Of a stretch of DNA of 64,000 nucleotides, positions 45,003-55,359 are shown piece by piece. Origin of the DNA: an uncultured Pelagibacteraceae bacterium (lineage in GTDB: Bacteria > Pseudomonadota > Alphaproteobacteria > Pelagibacterales > Pelagibacteraceae); contig CACKXA010000003.1 in NCBI GenBank assembly GCA_902604055.1, forward strand, positions 29,880 to 93,879. The letters run 5' to 3'. The position numbers and the translations under genes are program-made. The notes under the pieces are model-generated. The model made no database searches. It saw nothing but the letters and a program-made list of their open reading frames with translations, and was not told where the DNA came from. Positions within the stretch are counted from its first letter, which is position 1, and each line of letters opens with the position of its first letter.

Positions 45003-45770
45003 ATGAAAGTAGCCGTATCTTTCAGAACAAGAAAAACATCCATTTTTGATAAAAAATTAAATACTCCTTTTAAAATAAGCAGGTCAAAATTTTTCAATTT
45101 TCTGAGTTGTAAACGATGTTTTTATTTAGATCGTGTAAAAGGATTAAAAGAACCTTCTATGCCTGGATGGGCTTTAAACATTGCAGTAGATGAACTATTA
45201 AAAAAAGAATTTGATTTATATAGAAAAGAGCAAAAACCTCATCCAATTATGATTAAAAATAATTTAAACTTTGTGCCTTATCAGCACAAAGATTTAGATA
45301 CATGGAGAAATTCGTTGAAAGGTGGAATTTCATATTTACACGAAAAAACTAATCTTATTATTCACGGTGGTATAGACGATGTTTGGTTTGATTTAAATGA
45401 AAAAAAATTAGTTGTTGTAGATTATAAGGCTCAATCATCAAATTATCCTGTAACCGTTGCTTCTTATCTCAATACAGAGTGGCATCTTAGTTATAAATTA
45501 CAAATGGATATTTATGTTCATATCTTGAGAAAAATGAATTTTGAGGTGTCAGATCAAACATTTTTTTATGTTTGTAATGGAGAAAAAACTAATGATAAAT
45601 TCGATAACAGAATAGATTTTAAAACAGCTTTGATACCCTATCGTGTTAACACATCATGGATTGAAGAAAAATTAATTGAAATGAAAGATATTTTAAATCT
45701 AGATAAACCACCTGAAATTGAGAAGGCTTGTGAAAAATGTGCTTATTTAGAAGGTGGAAAAAAATTTTAA
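45003..45770 (+). CDS. Cas4/RecB-like PD-(D/E)XK nuclease with cysteine cluster
   Basis: This 255-residue protein has the RecB/Cas4 nuclease pattern: an N-terminal SRSKFFNFLSCKRCFYLDR, GGIDDVW (Asp125/Asp126), VVDYKAQ (Asp140-x-Lys142) and the QxxxY motif QMDIY (Gln167-Tyr171). Cys36 and Cys39 near the start and Cys243 and Cys246 near the end could hold an Fe-S cluster as in Cas4/AddB. No CRISPR or cas genes are near. It abuts gltX and may be in the LexA-controlled unit. DNA repair is inferred; substrate unknown. Confidence 0.75.
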   Translation: MKVAVSFRTRKTSIFDKKLNTPFKISRSKFFNFLSCKRCFYLDRVKGLKEPSMPGWALNIAVDELLKKEFDLYRKEQKPHPIMIKNNLNFVPYQHKDLDTWRNSLKGGISYLHEKTNLIIHGGIDDVWFDLNEKKLVVVDYKAQSSNYPVTVASYLNTEWHLSYKLQMDIYVHILRKMNFEVSDQTFFYVCNGEKTNDKFDNRIDFKTALIPYRVNTSWIEEKLIEMKDILNLDKPPEIEKACEKCAYLEGGKKF

Positions 45771-45771
45771 T

Positions 45772-46410
<639 letters not shown>

Positions 46411-46489
46411 ATGATCACTATATTTTATTAATAAATAATTACTATTATATAATCTGAAGTATATGTACGATTTGGGATGTTGTGGATAT

Positions 46490-47416
46490 TTAACTTTTTA
46501 AAGCTAATAAGTGGTGCTTTATACTCTCAGATAAAGCAAGCAAATCATAACCACCCTCTAAAAATGAAATTACTCTGCCTTTTGAATGAATGTTAGCCAA
46601 ATCAACAATTTTTTTTGTAACTTTATAAAAATCCTCTGATTCTAAATTTAAACTAGCTAAAGGGTCTCTTGTGTGAGCATCAAATCCTGCAGAAATTAAA
46701 ATTACTTCGGGTTTAAATTTATCAATTGGTTTTAAGATTTTTTGATCAAAAATTTTTAAAAATTCTTTTCCTTGCATGCCAGCTTTTAAAGGAGCATTAA
46801 ATATATTTCCTACCCCATTTTCATCTTCTGATCCAGTCCCTGGAAATAGGGGAAATTCGTGAGAGGAAGCATAAGCAACTGTTTCATCGCCGTAAAAAAT
46901 CTCTTGAGTACCATTTCCATGATGAACATCAAAATCTATTATAGCAACTTTATTAATGTTATATTTCTTTTGAAGATATCTGGCGGTGACTGCAATATTG
47001 TTTATAAAACAAAAACCCATGGCCTTGATGGTTTCGGCATGGTGACCAGGAGGTCTTACAGCACAAAAAATCCTTTCATTTTTTTTCATTAAATCATCTG
47101 CTGCCGCTATACCGGCTCCACAAGATCTAAGGATAGCATTTTTACTATTTGAACAAAGTATAGTATCGGCATAAGGTTCTTTTTCAACACCTATCAGACC
47201 TGATTTAGGTATATTAGAAAATATCTTTTCAATATGTATTATTGGATGTACTAAAGATACAATTTTTATATCAGCAAGAGGAGCATCTACAAAGTTAATC
47301 TTTAAATCCTTAATTTGTTTTATTGACTCTATGATTGTTTCTAATCTTTCTTTTCTTTCTGGATGATTGAATCCATTGTCTTTTAATAAACATTCAGGGT
47401 GAGTATAAACTAACAT
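46490..47416 (-). CDS. histone-deacetylase-family hydrolase
   Basis: This 308-residue arginase-fold Zn hydrolase belongs to the HDAC/AcuC/acetylpolyamine amidohydrolase superfamily. The active site is seen in RPPGHHAE, the metal ligands in DFDVHHGNGTQEIF and SAGFDAHTRDP, and a late EGGYD. Bacterial members deacetylate polyamines, acetoin-related or protein substrates; the substrate here is unknown. It overlaps lpxB by one base, so it is co-transcribed with lipid A genes. Confidence 0.88.
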   Translation of the reverse strand: MLVYTHPECLLKDNGFNHPERKERLETIIESIKQIKDLKINFVDAPLADIKIVSLVHPIIHIEKIFSNIPKSGLIGVEKEPYADTILCSNSKNAILRSCGAGIAAADDLMKKNERIFCAVRPPGHHAETIKAMGFCFINNIAVTARYLQKKYNINKVAIIDFDVHHGNGTQEIFYGDETVAYASSHEFPLFPGTGSEDENGVGNIFNAPLKAGMQGKEFLKIFDQKILKPIDKFKPEVILISAGFDAHTRDPLASLNLESEDFYKVTKKIVDLANIHSKGRVISFLEGGYDLLALSESIKHHLLALKS

Positions 47417-48546
47417 TAAAGGAATTTATTTAGTGATAAACTCGCTAATTCAGAGGAAGATCCATTTATCTTTAATTTATCTAAGGTAGTTTTTATTTTT
47501 TTCAACTGATTATTAATTTTATTTGGATCGTTTAAAAAGGAGCTTACATAATTAAAAATATTTTTAGGATTACAGTTAGATTGAAGTAATTCTGGAATGA
47601 TTTCTTCATCGGCGGCAAAATTAATAATATTTGCGTATTTTGTTTTAACGAGATTTTTTATTATTAAAAAATTTATAAAGTTCATTTTATAGAGAATAAT
47701 TGAAGGTATTTTAGCGTTGCAAATCTCAAGAGAAACCGTTCCTGACTTTGATACAGCAAAGATAGATTTTTGCAATATATGTGATTTAACTTTGTCATCG
47801 CTGACTATTTCACAATTGATTAATTCACTTTGTTTTACAAAAAACTCAATAAATTTAGAATATTCTTTTGTTGAATGGATCACATAAGTAATATCATTAT
47901 ATTTTTTATTCATTAATTTTATGAAGTCTAATAATATAGGCATTAAAACACTTATTTCTGATTTCCTGCTTCCTGGAAAAACAGATATCAGTGCTTTATT
48001 CTTTCCTATTACTTGATTTATATCTATTTTGTCTCTTTCTTTATTTTGTAAAAGAGGATGTCCTACAAATTCACAACTTATATCTTCTTTTTCAAAATAT
48101 TCTTTTTCAAAACTAAATAACAATAAAATATGGTCTAAAAATTTTTTAATTTTCTTTACTCGACCTTCTCTCCATATCCAAACTTGTGGAGCTACATAAT
48201 GTATTGTTTTTATCTTGGAATTCATCTTTTTTATCTTTTCTGCAACTCTCAATGTAAAATCTGGACTATCAACTGTAAATAATATGTCTGGATTATAGTC
48301 TATAATAGCTTTTGCAGTTTCGTTTATTTTTTTATTTATCTTAAACAAATTTAAAATCACATTCGTAAAACCGAGATAAGTTATTTCTTTAAGATTATAA
48401 ATAGACTTAATTCCTAGCGATTGTAGATTCTCACCTCCAACTGATAAAAACTCAACATTTGAATTTATTTTCTTTAAATCTTTAATTACTTCTGATGCTA
48501 ATTTATCTCCAGATGCTTCTCCTGTTAGTATAAAAATTTTTTTCAT
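47416..48546 (-). CDS. lpxB: lipid-A-disaccharide synthase
   Basis: This is a 376-residue GT-B glycosyltransferase making the lipid A disaccharide. Recognisable are LTGEASGDKLASEVI at the start, APQVWIWREGRVKKI near residue 140, VFPGSRKSEI near 193 and KSGTVSLEI near 265. It overlaps its upstream neighbour by four bases. Confidence 0.94.
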   Translation of the reverse strand: MKKIFILTGEASGDKLASEVIKDLKKINSNVEFLSVGGENLQSLGIKSIYNLKEITYLGFTNVILNLFKINKKINETAKAIIDYNPDILFTVDSPDFTLRVAEKIKKMNSKIKTIHYVAPQVWIWREGRVKKIKKFLDHILLLFSFEKEYFEKEDISCEFVGHPLLQNKERDKIDINQVIGKNKALISVFPGSRKSEISVLMPILLDFIKLMNKKYNDITYVIHSTKEYSKFIEFFVKQSELINCEIVSDDKVKSHILQKSIFAVSKSGTVSLEICNAKIPSIILYKMNFINFLIIKNLVKTKYANIINFAADEEIIPELLQSNCNPKNIFNYVSSFLNDPNKINNQLKKIKTTLDKLKINGSSSELASLSLNKFL

Positions 48547-49604
48547 TTATACATTCTCCATAGTTCGCCGTTATCAGATAATAAGTAAAGATCACCAGTT
48601 TCATTTTCTATCTTAATATCTCTAATCCTTCCGATATTCCCGCTAAAAATAATTTCTTCATTTAAAAACTTCTCATTTTTAAATTTTATTTTTCTTAACG
48701 ACTGGTCTTTAAGTGAGGTAACAAGAGCATCACCATTCCATTCTTTGAATCTATTTCCTTTATATATAGTCATTGCACTAACTGCTATTGAGGGTACCCA
48801 GTATTTAATGGCTTTAGTAAACCCTGGTTTCCATTTAGGACCGATCTTAGTGCCAGAATAATTAGTTCCACCCCAACCTAATATTTTCCACCCATAATTT
48901 TCTCCAAATTTTGCAACTCCAAACCAATCTCCTCCCTTTGCCCCGTGATTTGATAAGTAAATTTTATTGTCAAAAGGAGAAAGTGCCATACCTTGTGGGT
49001 TTCTAACCCCTATTTGAAAAATTTCTGGTAACCAATTTTTTTTATCCTTATATTTTGGATTGTCTTTTGGAACAGATCCGTCAAGATTAATTCTAATGAT
49101 ACTTCCAGGATGTTTCGTAAAATCTTGTGCAATCATACCCTGTCCTCTTTCTCCAGCAGTTATATATAAGTGATTATTTTTTATAGCTAATCTTGAACCA
49201 AAGTGATAACCAGAGTCGATTGGTGGTTCAGCTCTAAAAATATTATTAAAATTTATTTTACTTTTATCAAAGCTGCCTTTTGCAACGGATGTACTAGTTT
49301 TCCAATTACCTCTATTTTCAGAATAGGAAACATACACTTGATTATTATTATATAACACATCTAACAATCCACCCTGGCCCAGACTAATAAGAGATAAATT
49401 GTGTTGTATTTCGTTTATGTTCTTATTCTTTAAATTTAAAGTTAATAATTTACCTGTTTTTTCAGTAATTATGACATTGTCTCTGTTAATAAACGATAAA
49501 CTCCAAGGTTTATTTAGACCGTCAAAAATCTTTTCAAACTTTAAATCTGAAGAATATAAATTTGTAAAATTAAATAAAAATAAAAAGATAATTAATTTTT
49601 TCAT
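48543..49604 (-). CDS. secreted PQQ-type aldose sugar dehydrogenase
   Basis: This 353-residue protein has a signal peptide followed by a glucose/sorbosone dehydrogenase beta-propeller (YliI/Asd type). Motifs are GLNKPWSLSFI, the catalytic-base region SGYHFGSRLAI, ITAGERGQG, GVRNPQGMALSP and GENYGWKILGWGG. It would oxidise aldoses in the periplasm with PQQ. No pqq genes are in the window. It sits between lpxB and lpxI, overlapping both by four bases. Confidence 0.86.
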   Translation of the reverse strand: MKKLIIFLFLFNFTNLYSSDLKFEKIFDGLNKPWSLSFINRDNVIITEKTGKLLTLNLKNKNINEIQHNLSLISLGQGGLLDVLYNNNQVYVSYSENRGNWKTSTSVAKGSFDKSKINFNNIFRAEPPIDSGYHFGSRLAIKNNHLYITAGERGQGMIAQDFTKHPGSIIRINLDGSVPKDNPKYKDKKNWLPEIFQIGVRNPQGMALSPFDNKIYLSNHGAKGGDWFGVAKFGENYGWKILGWGGTNYSGTKIGPKWKPGFTKAIKYWVPSIAVSAMTIYKGNRFKEWNGDALVTSLKDQSLRKIKFKNEKFLNEEIIFSGNIGRIRDIKIENETGDLYLLSDNGELWRMYK

Positions 49605-50392
49605 TTTACTATAATAAACATCTTATTTTTGTTAGCGAAATTAATGCATTTTTTTCTTTCTAAAAAAACATTTTTTTTATCTTTTAGAACAATTCCCTTA
49701 AGTCCTGCTAGTTTACATTGCCTCAGAGTTTTTAGACCGACTGTTGGTAAATCAATTCTTAAATCTTGTCCTTTTTTTGGAAACTTAACTAAAACACCTT
49801 GATTTTTGAGCCTTTTATTTTTACATTTTTTAAGCATTGCATGAGTGCCGCCACTCCCTTCGATAGCAATTATTTTCTTTTTTCTAACTATTGTTCCTTG
49901 ACTAAAAGAATATTTACCTAATCTATTTAAGGTTTGTATGGCTTTATTAATATCAATTTTATCCTCTTTATTAGGTTTTATTCTGGAGTGATTTCCTTTT
50001 TTTAAAGAAAGTTCAGGATTAAAGACTAAAGAACTAATAGTTTTAATTCCTTCATATTTTAGAATATTTATTATTTCTTTTAAAATAGCCGCATCTCCAA
50101 TTTTAGATTTTTTTATTATTCTAGGCATATAATAAACTCCTTTTAAATCTAGTCGTAGTTTAGTAAATCGAGGTTTTTTAACCTTTCCTGCGAATAAAAC
50201 TTTTCTACATTTATTTTCAATTAGAATATTAATTATCTTTCCAAACTGTCCAAGAGAAACAGAGTGAGAATTTCTATCTTTTTTGAAATTCTTATTTTTT
50301 GTTAAATCAATAATAAGATATTTTTTTTTTCTTTTTATCTTTTTTAAAATTTGTTTTGGGAAATCTGTTTCTCCAAATATAAGCCCTATCAT
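49601..50392 (-). CDS. lpxI: UDP-2,3-diacylglucosamine pyrophosphatase LpxI
   Basis: This is a 263-residue enzyme of the LpxI type, used by alphaproteobacteria in place of LpxH. It has the N-terminal GLIFGETDFPKQIL, GQFGKIINILIE near residue 47 and EGSGGTHAMLKKCK near 173 followed by KFPKKGQDLRIDLPTVG. It follows lpxA after seven bases in the lpx series. Confidence 0.9.
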   Translation of the reverse strand: MIGLIFGETDFPKQILKKIKRKKKYLIIDLTKNKNFKKDRNSHSVSLGQFGKIINILIENKCRKVLFAGKVKKPRFTKLRLDLKGVYYMPRIIKKSKIGDAAILKEIINILKYEGIKTISSLVFNPELSLKKGNHSRIKPNKEDKIDINKAIQTLNRLGKYSFSQGTIVRKKKIIAIEGSGGTHAMLKKCKNKRLKNQGVLVKFPKKGQDLRIDLPTVGLKTLRQCKLAGLKGIVLKDKKNVFLERKKCINFANKNKMFIIVK

Positions 50393-50399
50393 AATTAAC

Positions 50400-51182
50400 T
50401 TAACTCTTTGGTGAACAGATTGGTCTTTTTTTATCTTTTTCTATAAAAGCAATCATCTCGTTTACTAATTTATTGCCTTTATGTTCACCGTTAATTTTAT
50501 TTAAATTTTCATGAAAATTTTTTGAAGCAAAAATTTTTTTATAGGCTTTACTTAATCCCAAAATCTGTTGGTTGTCATATTTTTTTCTTCTTAAACCAAT
50601 TAGATTAAGTCCCTGTAAATAATTTCTATTACCAATTGATAAGCCGAAAGGGATGACATCTTTTAAAACTCCTGTCATTCCTCCGATCATTGCTAATCGT
50701 CCAATTCTTGTAAATTGTTGTACAGCAGAATTTCCTCCAATTACTACTGAGTCTTCAATAGTTACATGGCCTCCTAAAGGAACATTGTTTGCTATAATTA
50801 CGTTATTGCCAATTACACAATCATGAGCTACATGAGAAGAAATCATTAAAAGACAATTATTTCCTATAATGGTTTTTAATTTATCTCCTGCTGTTCCAGG
50901 ATTGATTGTTACATATTCACGTATTATGTTATTTTCTCCTATCTCTAGACTATTTTTTTCACCTTTAAATTTTAAATCTTGTGGCTGGGTTCCAATTGAA
51001 GCGAATGGGAAAATTTTAGTTCCTTTTCCGACTTTAGTGTTTCCTTCAATGTGGACATTGGATATTAGCTCAACATTGTCATCTAATATTACGTTCGGGC
51101 CAATATTGCAAAATGGTCCTACTTTAGCTTTAGATGAAATTTGAGCTTTTGAGTCTACGACACTTGATTTATGTATCATCAT
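50400..51182 (-). CDS. lpxA: UDP-N-acetylglucosamine acyltransferase
   Basis: This is a 260-residue left-handed beta-helix acyltransferase for the first step of lipid A synthesis. Hexapeptide repeats dominate residues 10-190, with the catalytic histidine in SSHVAHDC and GGHVTIEDSVVIGGNSAVQQF. The RNYLQGLNLIGLRRKK segment is specific to LpxA. Overlaps fabZ by four bases. Confidence 0.95.
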   Translation of the reverse strand: MMIHKSSVVDSKAQISSKAKVGPFCNIGPNVILDDNVELISNVHIEGNTKVGKGTKIFPFASIGTQPQDLKFKGEKNSLEIGENNIIREYVTINPGTAGDKLKTIIGNNCLLMISSHVAHDCVIGNNVIIANNVPLGGHVTIEDSVVIGGNSAVQQFTRIGRLAMIGGMTGVLKDVIPFGLSIGNRNYLQGLNLIGLRRKKYDNQQILGLSKAYKKIFASKNFHENLNKINGEHKGNKLVNEMIAFIEKDKKRPICSPKS

Positions 51183-51631
51183 TTTTTATCTACTATAGTT
51201 GCCGACCACTCTGCATCAGCCATTTTCTGTCCTTCTACTTTAGCTACACCTTTATATTTCCAAACTCTGCCATGAGATCTTATAGCTTCTATTTCTAAAT
51301 GTAGTTCACAATCAGGTATAACTGGATTTCTAAATCTAGCTTTGTCTACGCTCATTAAATATACTAATTTATTTGCGTATTCTTTTGGATCTATACCATG
51401 AGCTGTTAAAGCTGCTGCTGCTTGACCAAAAGCTTCTACAATTAAAACACCTGGCATTACTGGCTGTCCTGGGAAATGACCTTGAACATAAAAACCATCT
51501 TTCTTAACATGCATTACAGCAGTTGCAGATTTAAGGGGAACTATCTTGGTTAGTTTATCTATTAATAGCATTGGCTGCCTATGGGGTAGCAAGCTTTCTA
51601 TCTTTTTTTTATCTATTTCAGTCTCACTCAT
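51179..51631 (-). CDS. fabZ: 3-hydroxyacyl-ACP dehydratase FabZ
   Basis: This is a 150-residue hot-dog-fold enzyme in fatty-acid elongation. It has [13 protein letters not shown] near residue 14 and the active-site [20 protein letters not shown] near 52. Overlaps lpxD by four bases, and sits between lpxD and lpxA as usual. Confidence 0.96.
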   Translation of the reverse strand: MSETEIDKKKIESLLPHRQPMLLIDKLTKIVPLKSATAVMHVKKDGFYVQGHFPGQPVMPGVLIVEAFGQAAAALTAHGIDPKEYANKLVYLMSVDKARFRNPVIPDCELHLEIEAIRSHGRVWKYKGVAKVEGQKMADAEWSATIVDKK

Positions 51632-52590
51632 TTTTTTTTATTATCTAAAAATTCTTTAAGTGGTAAAGCTGGATAACCCATTACAATTTGATTATCTTCA
51701 ATATCTTTAACGACACCGCTGCCACCTCCAATTTTAACATTATTTCCTATGGTTAAATGTCCAGAAATTCCTGCTTGACCACCTATAGATACATTGTTGC
51801 CAATAGTTGAACTTCCTGCAAAACCAACTTGACCTGCTATCATACAATTAGATCCAATCTTAACATTGTGAGCAACGTGAACTTGATTATCTAAGTAGGA
51901 GTTAGTTCCTATTTCTGTATCATCTATGGAGCCTCTATCTATAGTGCACCCCGATGCAATTTCTACATCATTGTTAATTATAACTCTACCAATATGTGGA
52001 AATTTGAAATTTTTATTTTTAATAGGTATAAAACCAAATCCTTTTAAACCTATTTTACATCCATCTTGTATCACTACACTATCACCTATTATTGTATTCT
52101 TTAAAACTACATTTGAACCAACTACACAGTTTTTCCCAAGTATTACATCGTGCTCTATTATCGAATTTGCACCAATTAAGGTATTTGTACCAATTTTTAC
52201 ATTTTTACCAATTAAAACATTGTTACCAAACTTTACACTCTTAAATTTCAACTTTGAGGAAACTTTAAGAGACATATCAGGATAATCAATATCAGCCAAA
52301 GGATAAATCTTTTTCAGGATTTTAGCTAATTCAAAAAGAACACTTTTAACTATTATTTTTTCAGTTGTAGATGGCAAAAACTTCTCAAGATTTGAAGTAG
52401 TAATACAAGCAGAGGCTTTGGTTGAAGAAGCAAAAGATTTGTATTTAATTGAGTCAAAAAATGTTAAATCATTTTTTTTAGATTTTTGAAGTGTTGAAAT
52501 AGTGTCTATTTTGAAATTTTTTTTAACCTCTGGAAAAAAATTTTTAATTAAAATGGATTTTTCTTTTTTAAAAAAAAAAGGTAATTTCAT
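51628..52590 (-). CDS. lpxD: UDP-3-O-(3-hydroxyacyl)glucosamine N-acyltransferase
   Basis: This 320-residue acyltransferase has a short N-terminal uridine-binding domain followed by a hexapeptide beta-helix. The catalytic histidine lies in [15 protein letters not shown] and the late [10 protein letters not shown] is typical. It follows the ompH gene by eight bases. Confidence 0.95.
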   Translation of the reverse strand: MKLPFFFKKEKSILIKNFFPEVKKNFKIDTISTLQKSKKNDLTFFDSIKYKSFASSTKASACITTSNLEKFLPSTTEKIIVKSVLFELAKILKKIYPLADIDYPDMSLKVSSKLKFKSVKFGNNVLIGKNVKIGTNTLIGANSIIEHDVILGKNCVVGSNVVLKNTIIGDSVVIQDGCKIGLKGFGFIPIKNKNFKFPHIGRVIINNDVEIASGCTIDRGSIDDTEIGTNSYLDNQVHVAHNVKIGSNCMIAGQVGFAGSSTIGNNVSIGGQAGISGHLTIGNNVKIGGGSGVVKDIEDNQIVMGYPALPLKEFLDNKKK

Positions 52591-52598
52591 TAATTAAA

Positions 52599-53123
52599 TC
52601 AATTTAATTTTATAGATTTAAGATTTTTATTCAATAAATCAGTTATCTCTTTGGTAATATCCAAATTTTCATCAGCTAATAATATACTTTTTTTATCTAG
52701 CACAATTCTAATCTTTTTTTCCTTCATATAATCTTTTATTATTGGATTAAGATTTTTTAAAAGCTCTATTCTAGCTTTGCTTCTTTGTTTTGCTACAGTG
52801 TCTAGAAGTTTATCTCTTTCTTTTTGCAAAGATGAAACTTTTTCTCTTAATGCGTTAACTTTTTTTTTATATTCTTCTGCTGAAACTAATTTTTTTTGTT
52901 GAATAATTTTTTTTTCTTCTTCTTGTATTAATTTTTCTTTATTTTTTAAATTTTTAATTCCATTGTCTAATTTTTTTTTCAAAAATAGTTGAGCATCTTT
53001 ACCTGCTTTGCTTTCATTTAATACGTACTTAAAGTCTACGTAATGAGGATATTGAGCAAACGAAAAACTTTGTGAATTAAAAAATATGAATACTATTAAA
53101 AATATTTTGTATTGTAGTTTCAT
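52599..53123 (-). CDS. OmpH/Skp-family periplasmic chaperone
   Basis: This is a 174-residue protein with a signal peptide (ending near FSFAQ) and a long lysine/glutamate-rich coiled coil (about 45-115), as in Skp jellyfish chaperones that hold outer-membrane proteins. It starts one base after bamA and is followed by lpxD, the normal order. Confidence 0.88.
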   Translation of the reverse strand: MKLQYKIFLIVFIFFNSQSFSFAQYPHYVDFKYVLNESKAGKDAQLFLKKKLDNGIKNLKNKEKLIQEEEKKIIQQKKLVSAEEYKKKVNALREKVSSLQKERDKLLDTVAKQRSKARIELLKNLNPIIKDYMKEKKIRIVLDKKSILLADENLDITKEITDLLNKNLKSIKLN

Positions 53124-53124
53124 G

Positions 53125-55359
53125 TTAAAAAGTAGTTCCTAAATTAAAATTAAAGCTTTCTGTTACGTCTGTTGATGCCTTTGATAAATTAGTAGATAAA
53201 GTAAAGTTCATAGGTCCTAATGGGGAATTCCAGTTCATAATGCCACCCGCTGAAGATCTTATTTTGTTACTGTCATCTATGGTAGAGTCATAATCAACAC
53301 CCCACACATTTCCAAAGTCTAAGAAAAACCCAAAGTCTGTGTTTGTTGACTCAGGTAATAAGTTGGGTAAATTTGCCTCAAAATTTAAAGCAGCTGCGTA
53401 GTTTCCGCCTATATGATCTTTACCATCCAAAGGTCCAACTTTTCCTTTTTCAAAACCTCTTAACCTTCTTGAACTTAATCCTCTTCTTTTACTTAACCTT
53501 ACATCATCTGAACCTAGGCCATTAATTGCTGAAATAAAAAATTTACCTGCTCCAATAACATCCTCTGTTAAAGTTTTGTAAGAACTCACTGAAAAAGTAT
53601 TTGCTATAAAAGATTTGTCAGCGTAAATCGGTAAGCTCTGGTTAAAGCTAATTATTGAACCTTCTGTAGGCATAAAAGATCTATTTCTTTTATCAAATGA
53701 AAATCCATAATTACCTGAAATCTCATTAAAAGTACCTGCTTGTTTTTTTAAGGATGCACTTGCACTATCTAAAGTTTGTAAATCATCGTGTGTCGCATCT
53801 ATACCTAATGATGTATAAACATCTTTATATTGTTCAAATGTTGTATTAATACCTGCGCCCATTATTGTATTTTCATAGCCTTGATCTGGCATGTCATTGT
53901 TAGAACTTGTAACGTAATAATTTAAGGCATTTCCTAAAAAGTCATAATTTGGATCAGTGTAATTCAAAGTACCTTTAAGAGAGTCCTGGTCTATTTCAAT
54001 TTCAAATCCAACATTTTTTCCTTCACCTAGGTAATTATTTTCTTGGACATTAAACATAAAACTACCACCATTTGTACCTATACCAGCTCCTGCACTTACT
54101 TCACCCGTTGGTTTTTCTTCAACTATTATATCAATAGTTTTTAAATTTTTTTCTGACCCATCTGTTATATTGTAATTTACTTTTTTAAATATATTTCTAG
54201 ACCTTATATTAGACACTGATTTATCTAACCCTAAGTTTGTAAAAGGATCTCCTTCGTCTAGTTCCATTTCACTTCTGATAACTGACTCATTGGTTATATT
54301 ATTTCCAAGTATATTGATTCTCTCAACTAAAACTTTTTCTCCCTCATAAATATTAAATTTAATTACAATTGAGTCGTTCTCGATAATTTCTTCAACGTTA
54401 TGTTCTATAAATTGAAGATTATTTCTTTCAATAAGTTCATCTACGCTATCTAATAGTTTTTTAATTTTAAAAGGTGAATAATAAGAACCAATTACTTTTT
54501 GATATTCTTTATTTAATGGAAAAAATATATTCTTATCTATAACTGGGTCAGCATTAGTCATAATCTTTTTAATCACGTATCTATTCCCAGCGTCTATTGA
54601 ATAAATTAACTCAATATTTCCATCTTTGTTGATTAATTCTGCGGAATTAGATTTAATTTGAACATCATAATATCCTATAGACTTATAATAATTTGCTAAT
54701 AGTCTAATATCCATATTAATTAAGCTTTGATTAAATTTTGTATTTCTTGTGATTACTTTCCAAAATTTATGCTCTTCACTGGCTACAATATCTCTTAATC
54801 TTTTATCTCTAACTTTTTTATCTCCTATAAAGGTAATTTTTGATATTCTAGTTGCTTTACCTTTTTTTATTTCAAAAATTAAATCTAAATTTGCTTCATC
54901 TACTTTTCTTATTTTCGTTTCTACTTCTGTAAAATTAAATCCGAGAGAGGCGTAAAGCTGTTTAATAATTTCTACATCTTTAGCTATATTAATTTTTATA
55001 TATGATTCTTTTTCTTTTGAGTTCATTAATTTTGTAATTTGCTCTTTATATTTTTTACTAGGTTCTCCTAAAATAATTAGTTGATTAATGACTGGGTGTT
55101 CTATTAAATTGATAGTTAATATATTGTTATTTAATTGGATCTTTACATCTTCAAAAAAATTTGTTGAAAATAAATTATTTAAAATTCTGTTTAAATCTTG
55201 TTCGCTGTAATCTTGATTTACTTTTATATCACCATATATCTTTATAGTTTCATCACTAACTCTATTATTTCCAGAAATATCGATTTTCTTAACCACTTCT
55301 GAGAAAGCTGTCGAAGTGTAAAAAAGACTTAATATAATAATAACTAATAATTTACGCAT
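53125..55359 (-). CDS. bamA: outer membrane protein assembly factor BamA
   Basis: This is a 744-residue Omp85 protein. The start at 55359 yields a clean signal peptide (MRKLLVIIILSLFYTSTAFS); the longer frame adds residues overlapping dxr. Five POTRA domains span about residues 20-420, followed by the beta-barrel with the conserved RGF motif (SSRRLRGFEKGKVGP). It inserts outer-membrane proteins. Its start lies inside the last codons of dxr, with no rseP between. Confidence 0.94.
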   Translation of the reverse strand: MRKLLVIIILSLFYTSTAFSEVVKKIDISGNNRVSDETIKIYGDIKVNQDYSEQDLNRILNNLFSTNFFEDVKIQLNNNILTINLIEHPVINQLIILGEPSKKYKEQITKLMNSKEKESYIKINIAKDVEIIKQLYASLGFNFTEVETKIRKVDEANLDLIFEIKKGKATRISKITFIGDKKVRDKRLRDIVASEEHKFWKVITRNTKFNQSLINMDIRLLANYYKSIGYYDVQIKSNSAELINKDGNIELIYSIDAGNRYVIKKIMTNADPVIDKNIFFPLNKEYQKVIGSYYSPFKIKKLLDSVDELIERNNLQFIEHNVEEIIENDSIVIKFNIYEGEKVLVERINILGNNITNESVIRSEMELDEGDPFTNLGLDKSVSNIRSRNIFKKVNYNITDGSEKNLKTIDIIVEEKPTGEVSAGAGIGTNGGSFMFNVQENNYLGEGKNVGFEIEIDQDSLKGTLNYTDPNYDFLGNALNYYVTSSNNDMPDQGYENTIMGAGINTTFEQYKDVYTSLGIDATHDDLQTLDSASASLKKQAGTFNEISGNYGFSFDKRNRSFMPTEGSIISFNQSLPIYADKSFIANTFSVSSYKTLTEDVIGAGKFFISAINGLGSDDVRLSKRRGLSSRRLRGFEKGKVGPLDGKDHIGGNYAAALNFEANLPNLLPESTNTDFGFFLDFGNVWGVDYDSTIDDSNKIRSSAGGIMNWNSPLGPMNFTLSTNLSKASTDVTESFNFNLGTTF

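Noticed and set aside
45003..45770. CRISPR-associated Cas4
   Set aside because: No cas genes or repeat array nearby and the cysteine pattern differs, so a housekeeping or repair nuclease is more likely.
51926..52285. Plus-strand ORF of 119 codons
   Set aside because: Antisense to the lpxD hexapeptide-repeat region, with no independent support.
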